From: JAGWRI01 sp035700805
GTDB taxonomy: Bacteria > Gemmatimonadota > Gemmatimonadetes > Gemmatimonadales > Gemmatimonadaceae
Reading direction: 5' to 3'
NCBI GenBank assembly: GCA_035700805.1
Contig: DASSOG010000009.1
Location: forward strand, 62,001-126,000
DNA length: 64,000 bases
Numbering within the stretch: position 1 is the stretch's first letter; every line of letters starts with the position of its first letter. The position numbers and the translations under genes were made by a program. This document shows positions 44,239 to 52,726 of the stretch, piece by piece. The notes under the pieces are model-generated. The model saw nothing but the letters and a program-made list of their open reading frames with translations. It was not told where the DNA came from and did no database searches.

Positions 44239-45200
44239 CCGACCCGCTCGCCACGGGACCGCAGGCGGTCCAGGTGGTGGATTCGCACACCGAGGGTGAA
44301 CCCACCCGGGTGGTGGTGGCCGGCTGGCCGCTGCCGGAGGGCGCCACCATGGTCGAGCGTCGGGACTACATGCAGCACCGGCAGGACCACCTGCGCCGGG
44401 GTGTGGTGCTGGAACCCCGGGGCCACGACGCGATCGTCGGCGCGCTGCTGACGCCTCCGGTGAACGCGGGTTCCGCGGCGGGGGTCGTGTTCTTTAATGA
44501 TGTGGGATACCTGGGCATGTGCGGGCACGGGACGATTGGCGTGGTGCGGACGCTGGCGCACCTGAAACGGCTGGCGCCCGGCGAGGTGCGGCTCGATACG
44601 CCCGTGGGGACGGTGAGCGCCCAACTGGAGGCCGACGATGCGGTCACCATCACCAACGTGCCGGCATACGTCCACCTGGCCAGCGTGGAGGTCCAGGTGC
44701 CGGAGCTCGGCCGCGTGCAGGGAGCCGTGGCGTGGGGTGGCAACTGGTTCTTCCTGGTGGACTGGGACGGCCTGCCGCTCCGGGCCGCTAATGCGCGGGA
44801 ACTCACGCGCCTGACCACCCTCATACGCGACTCCTTATCGGCGCAGGGAATCACGGGCTCGGACGGCGCGCCCGTGGACCACATCGAACTTTCGGGCGCG
44901 GCCACGGTCCCGGGCGCCGACAGCCGCAACTTTGTGCTCTGTCCCGGCTCCGCGTACGATCGGTCGCCCTGCGGCACGGGCACGTCCGCCAAGCTGGCGG
45001 TGCTGCACGCGCGCGGAGAGCTTGCCGAGGGCGAGCGCTGGGTACAGGAGAGCATTACCGGCAGCACGTTCAACTCGTGGCTGGAGCAGCGCGACGGCGG
45101 GCTGGTGCCGCGCATTCGCGGCCGGGCCTTCATTACCGCCGAGTCCACCCTGCAATTCGACGCGCGCGATCCGTTCCGGTTCGGCTGGACGGACGCATGA
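44235..45200 (+). CDS. lhpA: 4-hydroxyproline 2-epimerase
   Basis: 321 residues from the ATG at 44235. The proline-racemase superfamily signature has both catalytic cysteines: Cys96 in GMCGHGTIG and Cys246 in DRSPCGTGTSA, with Asp242 beside the latter. The Cys/Cys pair marks racemases and epimerases, while trans-3-hydroxyproline dehydratases have Thr or Ser in place of one. The context selects hydroxyproline epimerase, converting trans-4-hydroxy-L-proline to cis-4-hydroxy-D-proline in the cytosol. It overlaps both neighbours by four bases. Confidence 0.92.
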   Translation: MTDPLATGPQAVQVVDSHTEGEPTRVVVAGWPLPEGATMVERRDYMQHRQDHLRRGVVLEPRGHDAIVGALLTPPVNAGSAAGVVFFNDVGYLGMCGHGTIGVVRTLAHLKRLAPGEVRLDTPVGTVSAQLEADDAVTITNVPAYVHLASVEVQVPELGRVQGAVAWGGNWFFLVDWDGLPLRAANARELTRLTTLIRDSLSAQGITGSDGAPVDHIELSGAATVPGADSRNFVLCPGSAYDRSPCGTGTSAKLAVLHARGELAEGERWVQESITGSTFNSWLEQRDGGLVPRIRGRAFITAESTLQFDARDPFRFGWTDA

Positions 45201-46339
45201 CCGGCGCCGGGCGTCCCGACGTGGTGGTGGTTGGGGCGGGCATAGTCGGCGCGGCGTGCGCCCGCGAGCTGGCGCTGGCCGGTTTGCGCGTCCTGATATG
45301 TGAGTCGGCCTTCCCGGGGGCGGGCACGACATCGGCCGGCATGGGGCATATCGTGGTCATGGACGATTCGCCGGCGCAACTGGCGCTCACCGCCCTCTCT
45401 CGGCGACTGTGGCAGGAGCTGGAGCCCGAACTGCCGCCCTCGTGCGAGGACTCGCGACCCGGCACGCTCTGGATTGCCGGTGGCCCGGACGAAATGCACA
45501 TGGTGCGTGAGAAGGCGGTGGCGTACGCCGAGGCTGGCGTGCGCACGGAGGTGCTGGACGCGACGGCTTTGGCGGCTGCCGAGCCGAACCTGCGGCCGGG
45601 ACTGTCCGGTGCGCTGCTGGTGCCGGATGATCGCGTGCTGTACCCGCCGGGCGCGGCGCGCTGGCTGCTTGAGGACGCGTGCGCGCGCGGGGCGGACCTC
45701 AGGGTTGGCGTGCGCGTGACCGCCATCGAGGGCGGCCGCGTGAGCGTCGAAGCCGGCAGCGGCGCGGAAGTGCTGACGTGCGGCGCCGTGGTGCTTGCCA
45801 CGGGAGTGGACGCCGCGCAACTCGTGCCAGGGCTGCCGGTGGTGCCGCGAAAGGGGCACCTCGTCATCACGGAACGCTACCCGGGGCTCATCCGCCACCA
45901 GTTGGTGGAACTTGGATACCTGCACAGCGCGCATGCCATGTCCGGCGCCTCTACGGCGTTCAACCTTCAGCCGCGACCCACGGGGCAGGTGCTCATCGGC
46001 TCCTCGCGCGAACTCGTGGGGCGCGATGGTTCAGTCAATCGGCGCATTGCGGCTGACATGGTCCGACGGGCGGTGGAGTTCGTGCCGGCGCTGGCGCGCT
46101 GCGTTACCACCCGCACGTGGACCGGCTTCCGGCCCGCCACGCCGGACTCGCTGCCGCTCATCGGCGCGTGGCGCAATTTCCCGGGGCTTTACGTCGCGGC
46201 CGGCCACGAGGGGCTCGGCATCACCACGGCCACCGGGACGGCCGCGCTGATTCGCGCGATGCTCGCCGGTGGCAATCCGCCGGTTGACCCGGCGCCGTTT
46301 GACCCGATGCGGGCCATGCCCGCGCTGGAGGCGGCGTGA
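45197..46339 (+). CDS. FAD-dependent D-amino-acid oxidase-like subunit of D-hydroxyproline dehydrogenase
   Basis: 380 residues. A Rossmann FAD-binding start, VVVVGAGIVGAACARELALA, and a C-terminal GHEGLGITTATGTA close the DAO fold. With the following small 2Fe-2S gene and the larger flavoprotein it forms the three-gene pattern of the HcnABC/D-hydroxyproline dehydrogenase (LhpBEF) group. The complex would oxidise cis-4-hydroxy-D-proline to pyrroline-4-hydroxy-2-carboxylate and pass electrons to the respiratory chain. The start ATG overlaps the epimerase stop. Subunit lettering is not assigned. Confidence 0.87.
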   Translation: MTGAGRPDVVVVGAGIVGAACARELALAGLRVLICESAFPGAGTTSAGMGHIVVMDDSPAQLALTALSRRLWQELEPELPPSCEDSRPGTLWIAGGPDEMHMVREKAVAYAEAGVRTEVLDATALAAAEPNLRPGLSGALLVPDDRVLYPPGAARWLLEDACARGADLRVGVRVTAIEGGRVSVEAGSGAEVLTCGAVVLATGVDAAQLVPGLPVVPRKGHLVITERYPGLIRHQLVELGYLHSAHAMSGASTAFNLQPRPTGQVLIGSSRELVGRDGSVNRRIAADMVRRAVEFVPALARCVTTRTWTGFRPATPDSLPLIGAWRNFPGLYVAAGHEGLGITTATGTAALIRAMLAGGNPPVDPAPFDPMRAMPALEAA

Positions 46340-46596
46340 GTCGCCCGCTGATCATGGTCAGGTTGAATGGCGCCGACTTGCGGGTAGAGGAGGGGACCTC
46401 GGTGGCTGCGGCGTTGCTGAACGCGGGCGTCGCGCACTTCCGCTCCTCTCCCGATGGGACGCCTCGCGGTCCGGTGTGCGGCATGGGCACGTGCCAGGAA
46501 TGTCGAGTGACTATTGACGGCGTGCCGCACCAGCGAAGTTGTATGATCGAGTGCGCCGCCGGCATGCGCGTCGAGACGGGCGGCTTGGATGGCTGA
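46336..46596 (+). CDS. Small 2Fe-2S subunit of D-hydroxyproline dehydrogenase
   Basis: 86 residues from a GTG overlapping the previous stop. The cysteine pattern C-x4-C-x2-C-x11-C in CGMGTCQECRVTIDG...RSC is a plant-type 2Fe-2S site; the chain begins LIMVRLNGADLRVEEGTSVA as in the HcnA-like gamma subunits. It probably bridges electrons between the two flavoprotein subunits. It overlaps the next gene by eight bases. No domain other than the iron-sulfur fold is present. Confidence 0.88.
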   Translation: MSRPLIMVRLNGADLRVEEGTSVAAALLNAGVAHFRSSPDGTPRGPVCGMGTCQECRVTIDGVPHQRSCMIECAAGMRVETGGLDG

Positions 46597-47854
46597 GACG
46601 CTCAGCGCCGATGTGGCCGTGGTTGGCGGTGGACCGGCGGGGCTGGCCGCGGCCATTGCCGCGTCGGCGGCCGGCGCCAGCACCGTGCTGGTGGACGAGG
46701 GTTCGCGAATCGGGGGGCAGGTGTGGCGCCATCGCGACCGCGCCTCGCTGCCGCGTACCGCGCGCGAGCTGCTGGAACGGTTCGACGCGTCGGCGGCGCG
46801 CCACCTGTCGGGGGCGTCGGTGGTGGATGCCCGCCCAGGAGAGCTGGTCCTGGTGCAAGGTGGAGACGTCATCCGGCTCTCGGCTCGGCGTATCGTCATT
46901 GCCACCGGCGCCCGGGAACTCCTGCTTCCATTTCCGGGGTGGACGCTGCCGAACGTGTTCGGGGTGGGCGGGTTGCAGGCGCTGATCAAGGCCGGCCTGG
47001 ACGTGCGCGGGCGCCGGATCGTGATTGCGGGGACGGGACCGCTGCTGCTGCCGGTGGCGGCGACGGCGGTGCGACACGGCGCGCACGTGGTGCTGGTGGC
47101 GGAGCAGGCATCGCGTGGGGCGCTGGCGCGGTTTGGCCTGGCGCTGCTGGCCTCGCCGTCCGGCGGCAAGCTGGTGGATGCAGTCCGCTACCGGCTCGCG
47201 TTCCGGCAGGCGGCGTTCCATACCGGAACATGGATTGCGCGCGCCGAGGGAACGGATCGGGTGAGGCAGGTGACCCTGGCCAGCGGGCGCCGTACCTGGC
47301 ACGAGCCGTGCGACCTGGTGGCCACCGCCTGCGGGCTGATTCCCAATGGCGAATTGGGCGCGTTGCTGGGCTGCGCGCGCGCAGGCGCGGCGATCGTGGT
47401 GAACGAGCGCCAGGAGACGTCGGTGCCGGGCGTCTTCGCGGCCGGGGAGTGCACGGGGGTGGGTGGCGAGGACCTGGCGCTGGTGGAGGGCGCGGTGGCC
47501 GGGCTGGTGGCGGGCGGACGAAAGCCGGGGCGCGCCCTGATGGCGGGGCGGCGGCAGTTGCGCCGGCTCGCGGCGGCCATGACGCGCGCCTTCGCGCCGC
47601 GCCGTGAGCTGCTGGCCCGATGCGAACCGGGCACCATCATCTGCCGGTGCGAGGATGTGCGCTGCGACGCCCTGCGTGGAGAATGGGGAAGCCGGCAGGC
47701 TCGCCTGGTGACGCGGGCGGGCATGGGAGCATGTCAGGGCCGCGTGTGTGGCGCGGCGCTCCACGCCCTCCTCGGCTGGGATCTGCCGGTGGTGCGTCCG
47801 CCCGTGTCGCCCATGTCCGCGGCGGCATACGCCGAGCTGAACGCCGAGTCGTAG
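46589..47854 (+). CDS. FAD/NAD-type oxidoreductase subunit with BFD-like 2Fe-2S domain (D-hydroxyproline dehydrogenase)
   Basis: 421 residues. FAD-binding VAVVGGGPAGLAAAIAASAA and the second Rossmann motif IVIAGTGPLLLPVAAT are present, then VPGVFAAGECTGVGG. The C-terminal part carries cysteines in CRCEDVRC and GACQGRVCG, a BFD-like cluster. This is the HcnB/alpha-type subunit of the three-part dehydrogenase. It is the last gene of the hydroxyproline cassette; icd follows after 91 bp with its own promoter. Confidence 0.87.
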   Translation: MAETLSADVAVVGGGPAGLAAAIAASAAGASTVLVDEGSRIGGQVWRHRDRASLPRTARELLERFDASAARHLSGASVVDARPGELVLVQGGDVIRLSARRIVIATGARELLLPFPGWTLPNVFGVGGLQALIKAGLDVRGRRIVIAGTGPLLLPVAATAVRHGAHVVLVAEQASRGALARFGLALLASPSGGKLVDAVRYRLAFRQAAFHTGTWIARAEGTDRVRQVTLASGRRTWHEPCDLVATACGLIPNGELGALLGCARAGAAIVVNERQETSVPGVFAAGECTGVGGEDLALVEGAVAGLVAGGRKPGRALMAGRRQLRRLAAAMTRAFAPRRELLARCEPGTIICRCEDVRCDALRGEWGSRQARLVTRAGMGACQGRVCGAALHALLGWDLPVVRPPVSPMSAAAYAELNAES

Positions 47855-47865
47855 CTCGCGGACGG

Positions 47866-47893
47866 TTGCCCGCGCTCCCGCCCGCCCGGTAGC
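47866..47893 (+). promoter_or_regulatory. Candidate promoter of icd
   Basis: TTGCCC at 47866-47871 and TAGCTT at 47888-47893 have 16 bp between them. The -10 box matches the one at the mutase small-subunit promoter. The leader to the icd ATG at 47946 would be about 46 bases. Confidence 0.5.
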
Positions 47894-47945
47894 TTTCGCG
47901 TCACTCAGTGGTTCCTCCAACCTCATTGCAATCCACAGGCGACGC

Positions 47946-49193
47946 ATGGCGACGTACAAGCACGTGAAAGTTCCCACCGGCGGCGAGAAGATCGGATACG
48001 AGCAGGGCGTGCTCAAGGTGCCCGATCATCCGATCATCCCGTTCATAGAAGGCGACGGTACGGGCCCGGACATCTGGCGCGCCTCCGTGCGCGTGTTCGA
48101 CGCTGCGGTAAAGAAGTGCTATGGCGGCAAGCGCCAGGTCGCGTGGATGGAGGTTTTTGCCGGGGGCAAGGCGTTTGAGCGGTTCAAGGACTGGTTGCCG
48201 CAGGAGACCGTGGACGCCCTGCAGGAGTTCCGTGTCTCCATCAAGGGGCCGCTCACCACGCCGGTGGGTGGTGGCATCCGCTCACTGAACGTGACGCTCC
48301 GCCAGGTGCTGGACCTGTATTCCTGCATCCGGCCGGTGCGCTACTTCGAGGGCGTCGGCAGCCCGATGAAGGATCCGGGCCTGCTGGATATCGTCGTCTT
48401 TCGCGAGAACACCGAGGACGTGTACGCGGGCATCGAGTGGAAGGCAGGTTCTCCCGAGGCCGACAAGCTGCGCGCGTTCATCAAGACGGAGCTGGGCAAG
48501 GATATTCGCGAACACTCGGCCATCGGCATCAAGCCCATGTCCGAATTCGGGTCCAAGCGCCTCGTGCGCATGGCCATCCGGTACGCGCTCAAGCACAACC
48601 TGCCGTCGGTGACGCTGGTGCACAAAGGCAATATCATGAAGTTCACCGAGGGCGCCTTCCGCGACTGGGGCTATGAAGTGGCGCGCCAGGAGTTCGGGGA
48701 ACACGTGGTGGCCGAGGCGGACCTGGGCAAGGCCGGCGCTTCGGCTCGCGCCGATGCCGTGGTGATCAAGGATCGCATTGCCGACTCCATGTTCCAGCAG
48801 ATGCTGTTGCGTCCCAACGAGTACTCCGTGCTGGCCACGCCGAACCTGAACGGCGACTACCTGTCCGACGCCGCGGCGGCCCAGGTGGGTGGGCTGGGCA
48901 TTGCGCCGGGCGGGAACGTTGGCGACGGTGTGGCGGTATTCGAGGCCACGCATGGCACCGCTCCCAAGTACGCCAACCTCGACAAGATCAACCCCGGCAG
49001 CGTCATCCTCTCGGGCGTCATGATGTTCGAATACCTGGGCTGGGATGAAGTGTCGGCCATGATCGTCCGCGGCCTGGAGCATGCCATTGCCGCCAAGCAC
49101 GTCACGTACGACCTGGCCCGGCAGATGCCCGGCGCCACCGAGGTGGCGACGTCGGCATTCGGTGACCAGATCATCAAGGGCATGGACGGCTGA
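47946..49193 (+). CDS. icd: NADP-dependent isocitrate dehydrogenase
   Basis: 415 residues, MATYKHVKVPTGGEKIG. The regulatory/substrate serine lies in GGGIRSLNVTLRQ, the conserved metal-binding NLNGDYLSDAAAAQVGG and GTAPKYANLDKINP follow. The enzyme oxidises isocitrate to 2-oxoglutarate in the TCA cycle; NADP use is inferred from overall similarity to E. coli Icd. It has its own candidate promoter but immediately follows genes that also produce 2-oxoglutarate. PepA follows after 35 bp. Confidence 0.97.
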   Translation: MATYKHVKVPTGGEKIGYEQGVLKVPDHPIIPFIEGDGTGPDIWRASVRVFDAAVKKCYGGKRQVAWMEVFAGGKAFERFKDWLPQETVDALQEFRVSIKGPLTTPVGGGIRSLNVTLRQVLDLYSCIRPVRYFEGVGSPMKDPGLLDIVVFRENTEDVYAGIEWKAGSPEADKLRAFIKTELGKDIREHSAIGIKPMSEFGSKRLVRMAIRYALKHNLPSVTLVHKGNIMKFTEGAFRDWGYEVARQEFGEHVVAEADLGKAGASARADAVVIKDRIADSMFQQMLLRPNEYSVLATPNLNGDYLSDAAAAQVGGLGIAPGGNVGDGVAVFEATHGTAPKYANLDKINPGSVILSGVMMFEYLGWDEVSAMIVRGLEHAIAAKHVTYDLARQMPGATEVATSAFGDQIIKGMDG

Positions 49194-49228
49194 CCTGGCC
49201 GCGACGCAATTCCCTCACTCTTTCACTC

Positions 49229-50710
49229 ATGTCCATCAAGATCTCCGCGCAAAATCCTGATTTCGCGGCGCTGAACACGCCGCTGCTTGTACTGGCCATG
49301 GGGACCAAGCCCCAACTGACGCGGGAGCTCAGCACGGTGGACAAGGCCACGGGCGGCGCACTCGGGCGCGCGCTCAAGGCCCGCGATTTTCGGGGCGCGC
49401 GCGACGAGGTGCTGTTCCTCGGTGGCGCGGCCAGCGGAATTCGTCGCGTGCTGCTGGTGGGCACGGGAAAGGGCGAGCCGCGGACGGACGCGGTGCGGCG
49501 CGCCGCCACGTTGGCCGCGCGTCGAGCCGGCCAACTGGGCACTGGCGCATTGGCCTTCTATGCCGGGGCGCTCGATGGCCGCTCCGCGGAGGCGGCCGTG
49601 GTCGGCCTGATGGCCGGCGCATGGCATTACGACGAGGTGCGCACGCCGCTTCCTAAGGAAGAGCAGCGCGCGCCGGTGACATCCGGTGTGGTACTGGCGC
49701 CGCGTGCCGCCTCGCTGGCGCGCGGCATCGAGGCCGGCGTCGCCATAGGGGAGGGGCAGGCGCTGGCGCGCACGCTGGGCATGATGCCCGGCAACCTCTG
49801 CACGCCGGAGGTCCTCGCGCGCACGGCGCGGGAGATCGCGCGCCGCCATGGCATGAAAGTCACCGTGCTCGGCCGCGCCGAGATGGAGAAGCTGGGCATG
49901 GGCTCGTTCCTGGCCGTGGCGCAGGGCGCGCCGCATGAGGATCCCAAGCTCATTGTCCTGGAGCACCGGAAGGGACGCAAGGATCGTCGTCCTGTGGCGC
50001 TGGTGGGCAAGGGCCTCTGCTTCGATTCCGGCGGCATTTCCATCAAGCCCGCGGCGAGCATGGAGTGGATGAAGTACGACATGTGCGGGGCGGCGGGCGT
50101 CCTGGGCGCCATGGAGACCATCGGGCGGCTGGGCCTGGCCGTGAACGTGGTGGGGCTCGTTGGCTCCACCACGAACATGCCGTCGGGTACGGCCATGAAG
50201 CCGGGCGACGTGGTCAAGAGCCACTCCGGGAAGTATATCGAAATCATCAACACCGACGCCGAGGGGCGCCTGGTGCTGGCCGACGTGCTCTCGTACGCCA
50301 AGGGCTTCAAGCCCGCGGCGGTGATTGATGCCGCCACGCTCACGGGCGCGTGCATCATTGCGCTGGGGCACACCGCCACCGGCGTCCTGGGCGCTGATGA
50401 CACCCTGGTGCAGGAAGTGCTGGACGCCGGCGAGCGCTCGGGGCAGCGTGGATGGCGCTTGCCCATGTGGGACGAGTACAAGGCGCTGCTGCGGTCCGAG
50501 GTGGCTGACATCAAGCACGTGGGCGGGCGCCCGGCGGGCACGATCACCGCGGCCTGCTTCCTCTCCGAATTCATCGAGGGCACGCCGTGGGTGCACCTGG
50601 ACGTGGCAGGGACCGCCTTCAGCGAGACCGACCTGGGCATCATCCCGGCTGGACCAACCGGGGTGCCGGTGGACCTGTTCGTGGAATTCGTACGAGGACG
50701 CGCGCGCTGA
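49229..50710 (+). CDS. pepA: Leucyl aminopeptidase (M17 family)
   Basis: 493 residues. The C-terminal catalytic half carries GLCFDSGGISIKPAASMEWM (metal-binding Lys and Asp) and the M17 signature NTDAEGRLVLADVL beginning at Asn341. It removes N-terminal amino acids in the cytosol as a hexamer with two metals; some homologues bind DNA. With the secreted S9 peptidase it fits peptide-based growth. The next gene begins within a few bases of the stop. Confidence 0.95.
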   Translation: MSIKISAQNPDFAALNTPLLVLAMGTKPQLTRELSTVDKATGGALGRALKARDFRGARDEVLFLGGAASGIRRVLLVGTGKGEPRTDAVRRAATLAARRAGQLGTGALAFYAGALDGRSAEAAVVGLMAGAWHYDEVRTPLPKEEQRAPVTSGVVLAPRAASLARGIEAGVAIGEGQALARTLGMMPGNLCTPEVLARTAREIARRHGMKVTVLGRAEMEKLGMGSFLAVAQGAPHEDPKLIVLEHRKGRKDRRPVALVGKGLCFDSGGISIKPAASMEWMKYDMCGAAGVLGAMETIGRLGLAVNVVGLVGSTTNMPSGTAMKPGDVVKSHSGKYIEIINTDAEGRLVLADVLSYAKGFKPAAVIDAATLTGACIIALGHTATGVLGADDTLVQEVLDAGERSGQRGWRLPMWDEYKALLRSEVADIKHVGGRPAGTITAACFLSEFIEGTPWVHLDVAGTAFSETDLGIIPAGPTGVPVDLFVEFVRGRAR

Positions 50711-50715
50711 TCCGA

Positions 50716-52689
50716 TTGGGGCGCCGTGCCCTCTGGTGTGCCGGCCTCGGCCTCCTGGCCGGGGCCGTTTTGCCGGGCGCGGCCCAGGCGCAGCGACCCG
50801 ACACGCTGGCGCGCCGCGACACGCTGGTCAGGGCGAAGGCCGACTCCGTGGCGCGTGCGGACTCGGCCCGCGCCGCGGCCGATACTACCCGGCCGCACAT
50901 CCCGCTGCCGGGCGACACAGCCGTAAAGCTGACCGCGGCCGACACGCTCAAGACCCCGCTGGCCCACGCCGAGCTGCCCGTGCTTGACGATCCGACCGGG
51001 AGCTACCGGCTGGACAGCGCCGCGATCCTTGGCACCGGCGCGCGCAACCTGGGCGACCTGCTGCGCCGCCTGCCCGGTATCACCGAGCTGAGCACCGGGT
51101 GGATGGCCGTTCCCGCGACGGCCGCCTACCTGGGCGACGCCGCGCGCGTGCGGGTATTTATTGATGGACTGGAATACTCGGCGCTTGACCCGGGCGCGGG
51201 CGGGGCTATTGACTATTCGCAGATACCGCTCTGGCCCATTGAGACCGTGGTGGTCGAGCGCTCCGCGTCCGAGGTGCGCGTGTACCTGAACACCTGGCGC
51301 GTCAGCCGCACCACGCCGTACACGCGCACCGACATCAGCACGGGGGACTTCCAGACCAACCTGTACCGCGGATTTTTTGGACGCCGCTTCAGCCACGGGG
51401 AAGCGCTCCAGTTGGGCGTGCAGCAGTACGGCGTGCGCCCGGTCCCCGGGGGCGCCACCAGCGACCAGCTCTCGTACATGGGACGCCTGGGCTGGGCGCA
51501 CAACGCGTTCAGCGTGGACGCCACCGTCCTGCAGGTGGGGACGCACCGCGGCGCGTCAGCGGATCCGTTCAGCCACGACTCCCTGCAGAGCTTGCGCGCC
51601 ACGCGACGCCGCGCGGACCTGCGCGTGGGCTTCCACCAGCCCGGTGATGCGGCGTGGGCCCAGGCGGTGGCTTCCACGACGCGTCTCTCGTACGGGCACG
51701 GCGCGGCGGCGGGCGGGCTGCTCGGACCCGGCGGGTTGCCCCCGGGCGCCCCGGTGGACAGCGCGCGCGCGCCTGGCGACACGCTGGTGTCGGAGGCGCA
51801 GTACCTGCTCACGGGCGGGGTCTCGCGGTGGGGTGTCCAGCTCAGCGCCGCGGCGAACTACATCCCGTCGTTCGACCGCGGGCTGCCGCCCGGCGTCGAT
51901 ACGATCACCCCCGATTCCACCCCGGCGTGCTGCCGGCGACACGGCCTGCTCGTGCCGAGCCTGCGTGCCAGTTATGACTGGAGACGTATAGGCCTCTCGG
52001 CGTATGCCCAGGGCAAGGGCACCGATTCCACCTCGCGCGCCGAGGTGAGTGGCGTCTTTACTCCCTTCAGCTTCCTGCGGCTCTCCGCCGCGACGGGCCG
52101 GGCGCGTGATGCGCGGGGCGTCGGCGCCCCGCTGACGACGCCGTATGTCCGTGTGGAGGGCGGCCTGCGGATCCACGACTTCTGGCTTGGAGGCGGCGTG
52201 CTCTCGCGCGGCGCGGTCCGGCTCGCGGCTCCCACGCTGGTCAAGGACTCCCTGGTGGATGCCACGGACGGTACCGCCACCGCCAGCTTCGTCTCCATCC
52301 AGGGCCGCGTCTGGAAGGGAATCCACGCGGATATTTTCGGACTTCGATGGAATGACAGCACCGGGTTGTACCGTCCGCAGTTCCAGGCCACGAGCAAGCT
52401 GTACATCAGCACCTCGCTGCTGGACCGGTTTCCCGACAACTCCTTCCACGTGTACCTGGCGCTGACGCACGAGTACGGCTCGGCCAGGTACTTCCCCACG
52501 GCCGGGGGACCGGTGCGCGGGACCATCGGCTACCGGCGGTTCGGTGCCCAGTTGGAGATCCGGATCGAACGGGCCGTGATCAGCTACTCGATCACCAACG
52601 CCCTGGGCGAGGAATACAACTCGGTGCCGGGCTACCTGATGCCACGGCGGGCCTCCGTGTACGGGGTCCGCTGGGAGTTCTGGAATTGA
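50716..52689 (+). CDS. TonB-dependent receptor-like plug/barrel outer-membrane protein
   Basis: About 657 residues if the TTG at 50716 is used; no ATG or GTG is available close to the signal peptide, and CTG at 50707 is the alternative. The signal ends near GAAQAQ. A spacer rich in Asp/Arg/Ala/Thr follows, then a plug-like region (NLGDLLRRLPGITELSTGWM, VFIDGLEYSALDP) and a long series of amphipathic strands ending LMPRRASVYGVRWEFWN with an aromatic last residue pair, typical of outer-membrane barrels. It lacks a carboxypeptidase-like regulatory domain and an evident TonB box. Substrate unknown. The promoter of yicC overlaps its stop codon. Confidence 0.75.
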   Translation: MGRRALWCAGLGLLAGAVLPGAAQAQRPDTLARRDTLVRAKADSVARADSARAAADTTRPHIPLPGDTAVKLTAADTLKTPLAHAELPVLDDPTGSYRLDSAAILGTGARNLGDLLRRLPGITELSTGWMAVPATAAYLGDAARVRVFIDGLEYSALDPGAGGAIDYSQIPLWPIETVVVERSASEVRVYLNTWRVSRTTPYTRTDISTGDFQTNLYRGFFGRRFSHGEALQLGVQQYGVRPVPGGATSDQLSYMGRLGWAHNAFSVDATVLQVGTHRGASADPFSHDSLQSLRATRRRADLRVGFHQPGDAAWAQAVASTTRLSYGHGAAAGGLLGPGGLPPGAPVDSARAPGDTLVSEAQYLLTGGVSRWGVQLSAAANYIPSFDRGLPPGVDTITPDSTPACCRRHGLLVPSLRASYDWRRIGLSAYAQGKGTDSTSRAEVSGVFTPFSFLRLSAATGRARDARGVGAPLTTPYVRVEGGLRIHDFWLGGGVLSRGAVRLAAPTLVKDSLVDATDGTATASFVSIQGRVWKGIHADIFGLRWNDSTGLYRPQFQATSKLYISTSLLDRFPDNSFHVYLALTHEYGSARYFPTAGGPVRGTIGYRRFGAQLEIRIERAVISYSITNALGEEYNSVPGYLMPRRASVYGVRWEFWN

Positions 52690-52714
52690 CAAGGTTGTTG
52701 TAATTCCATAACTT
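52686..52714 (+). promoter_or_regulatory. Promoter of the yicC operon
   Basis: TTGACA at 52686-52691 and TAACTT at 52709-52714 are 17 bp apart, identical in boxes and spacing to the rplU promoter. The expected start of transcription is only about 6 bases before the yicC ATG, so the message would be nearly leaderless. Confidence 0.75.
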
Positions 52715-52726
52715 ACGCAACTGTCC

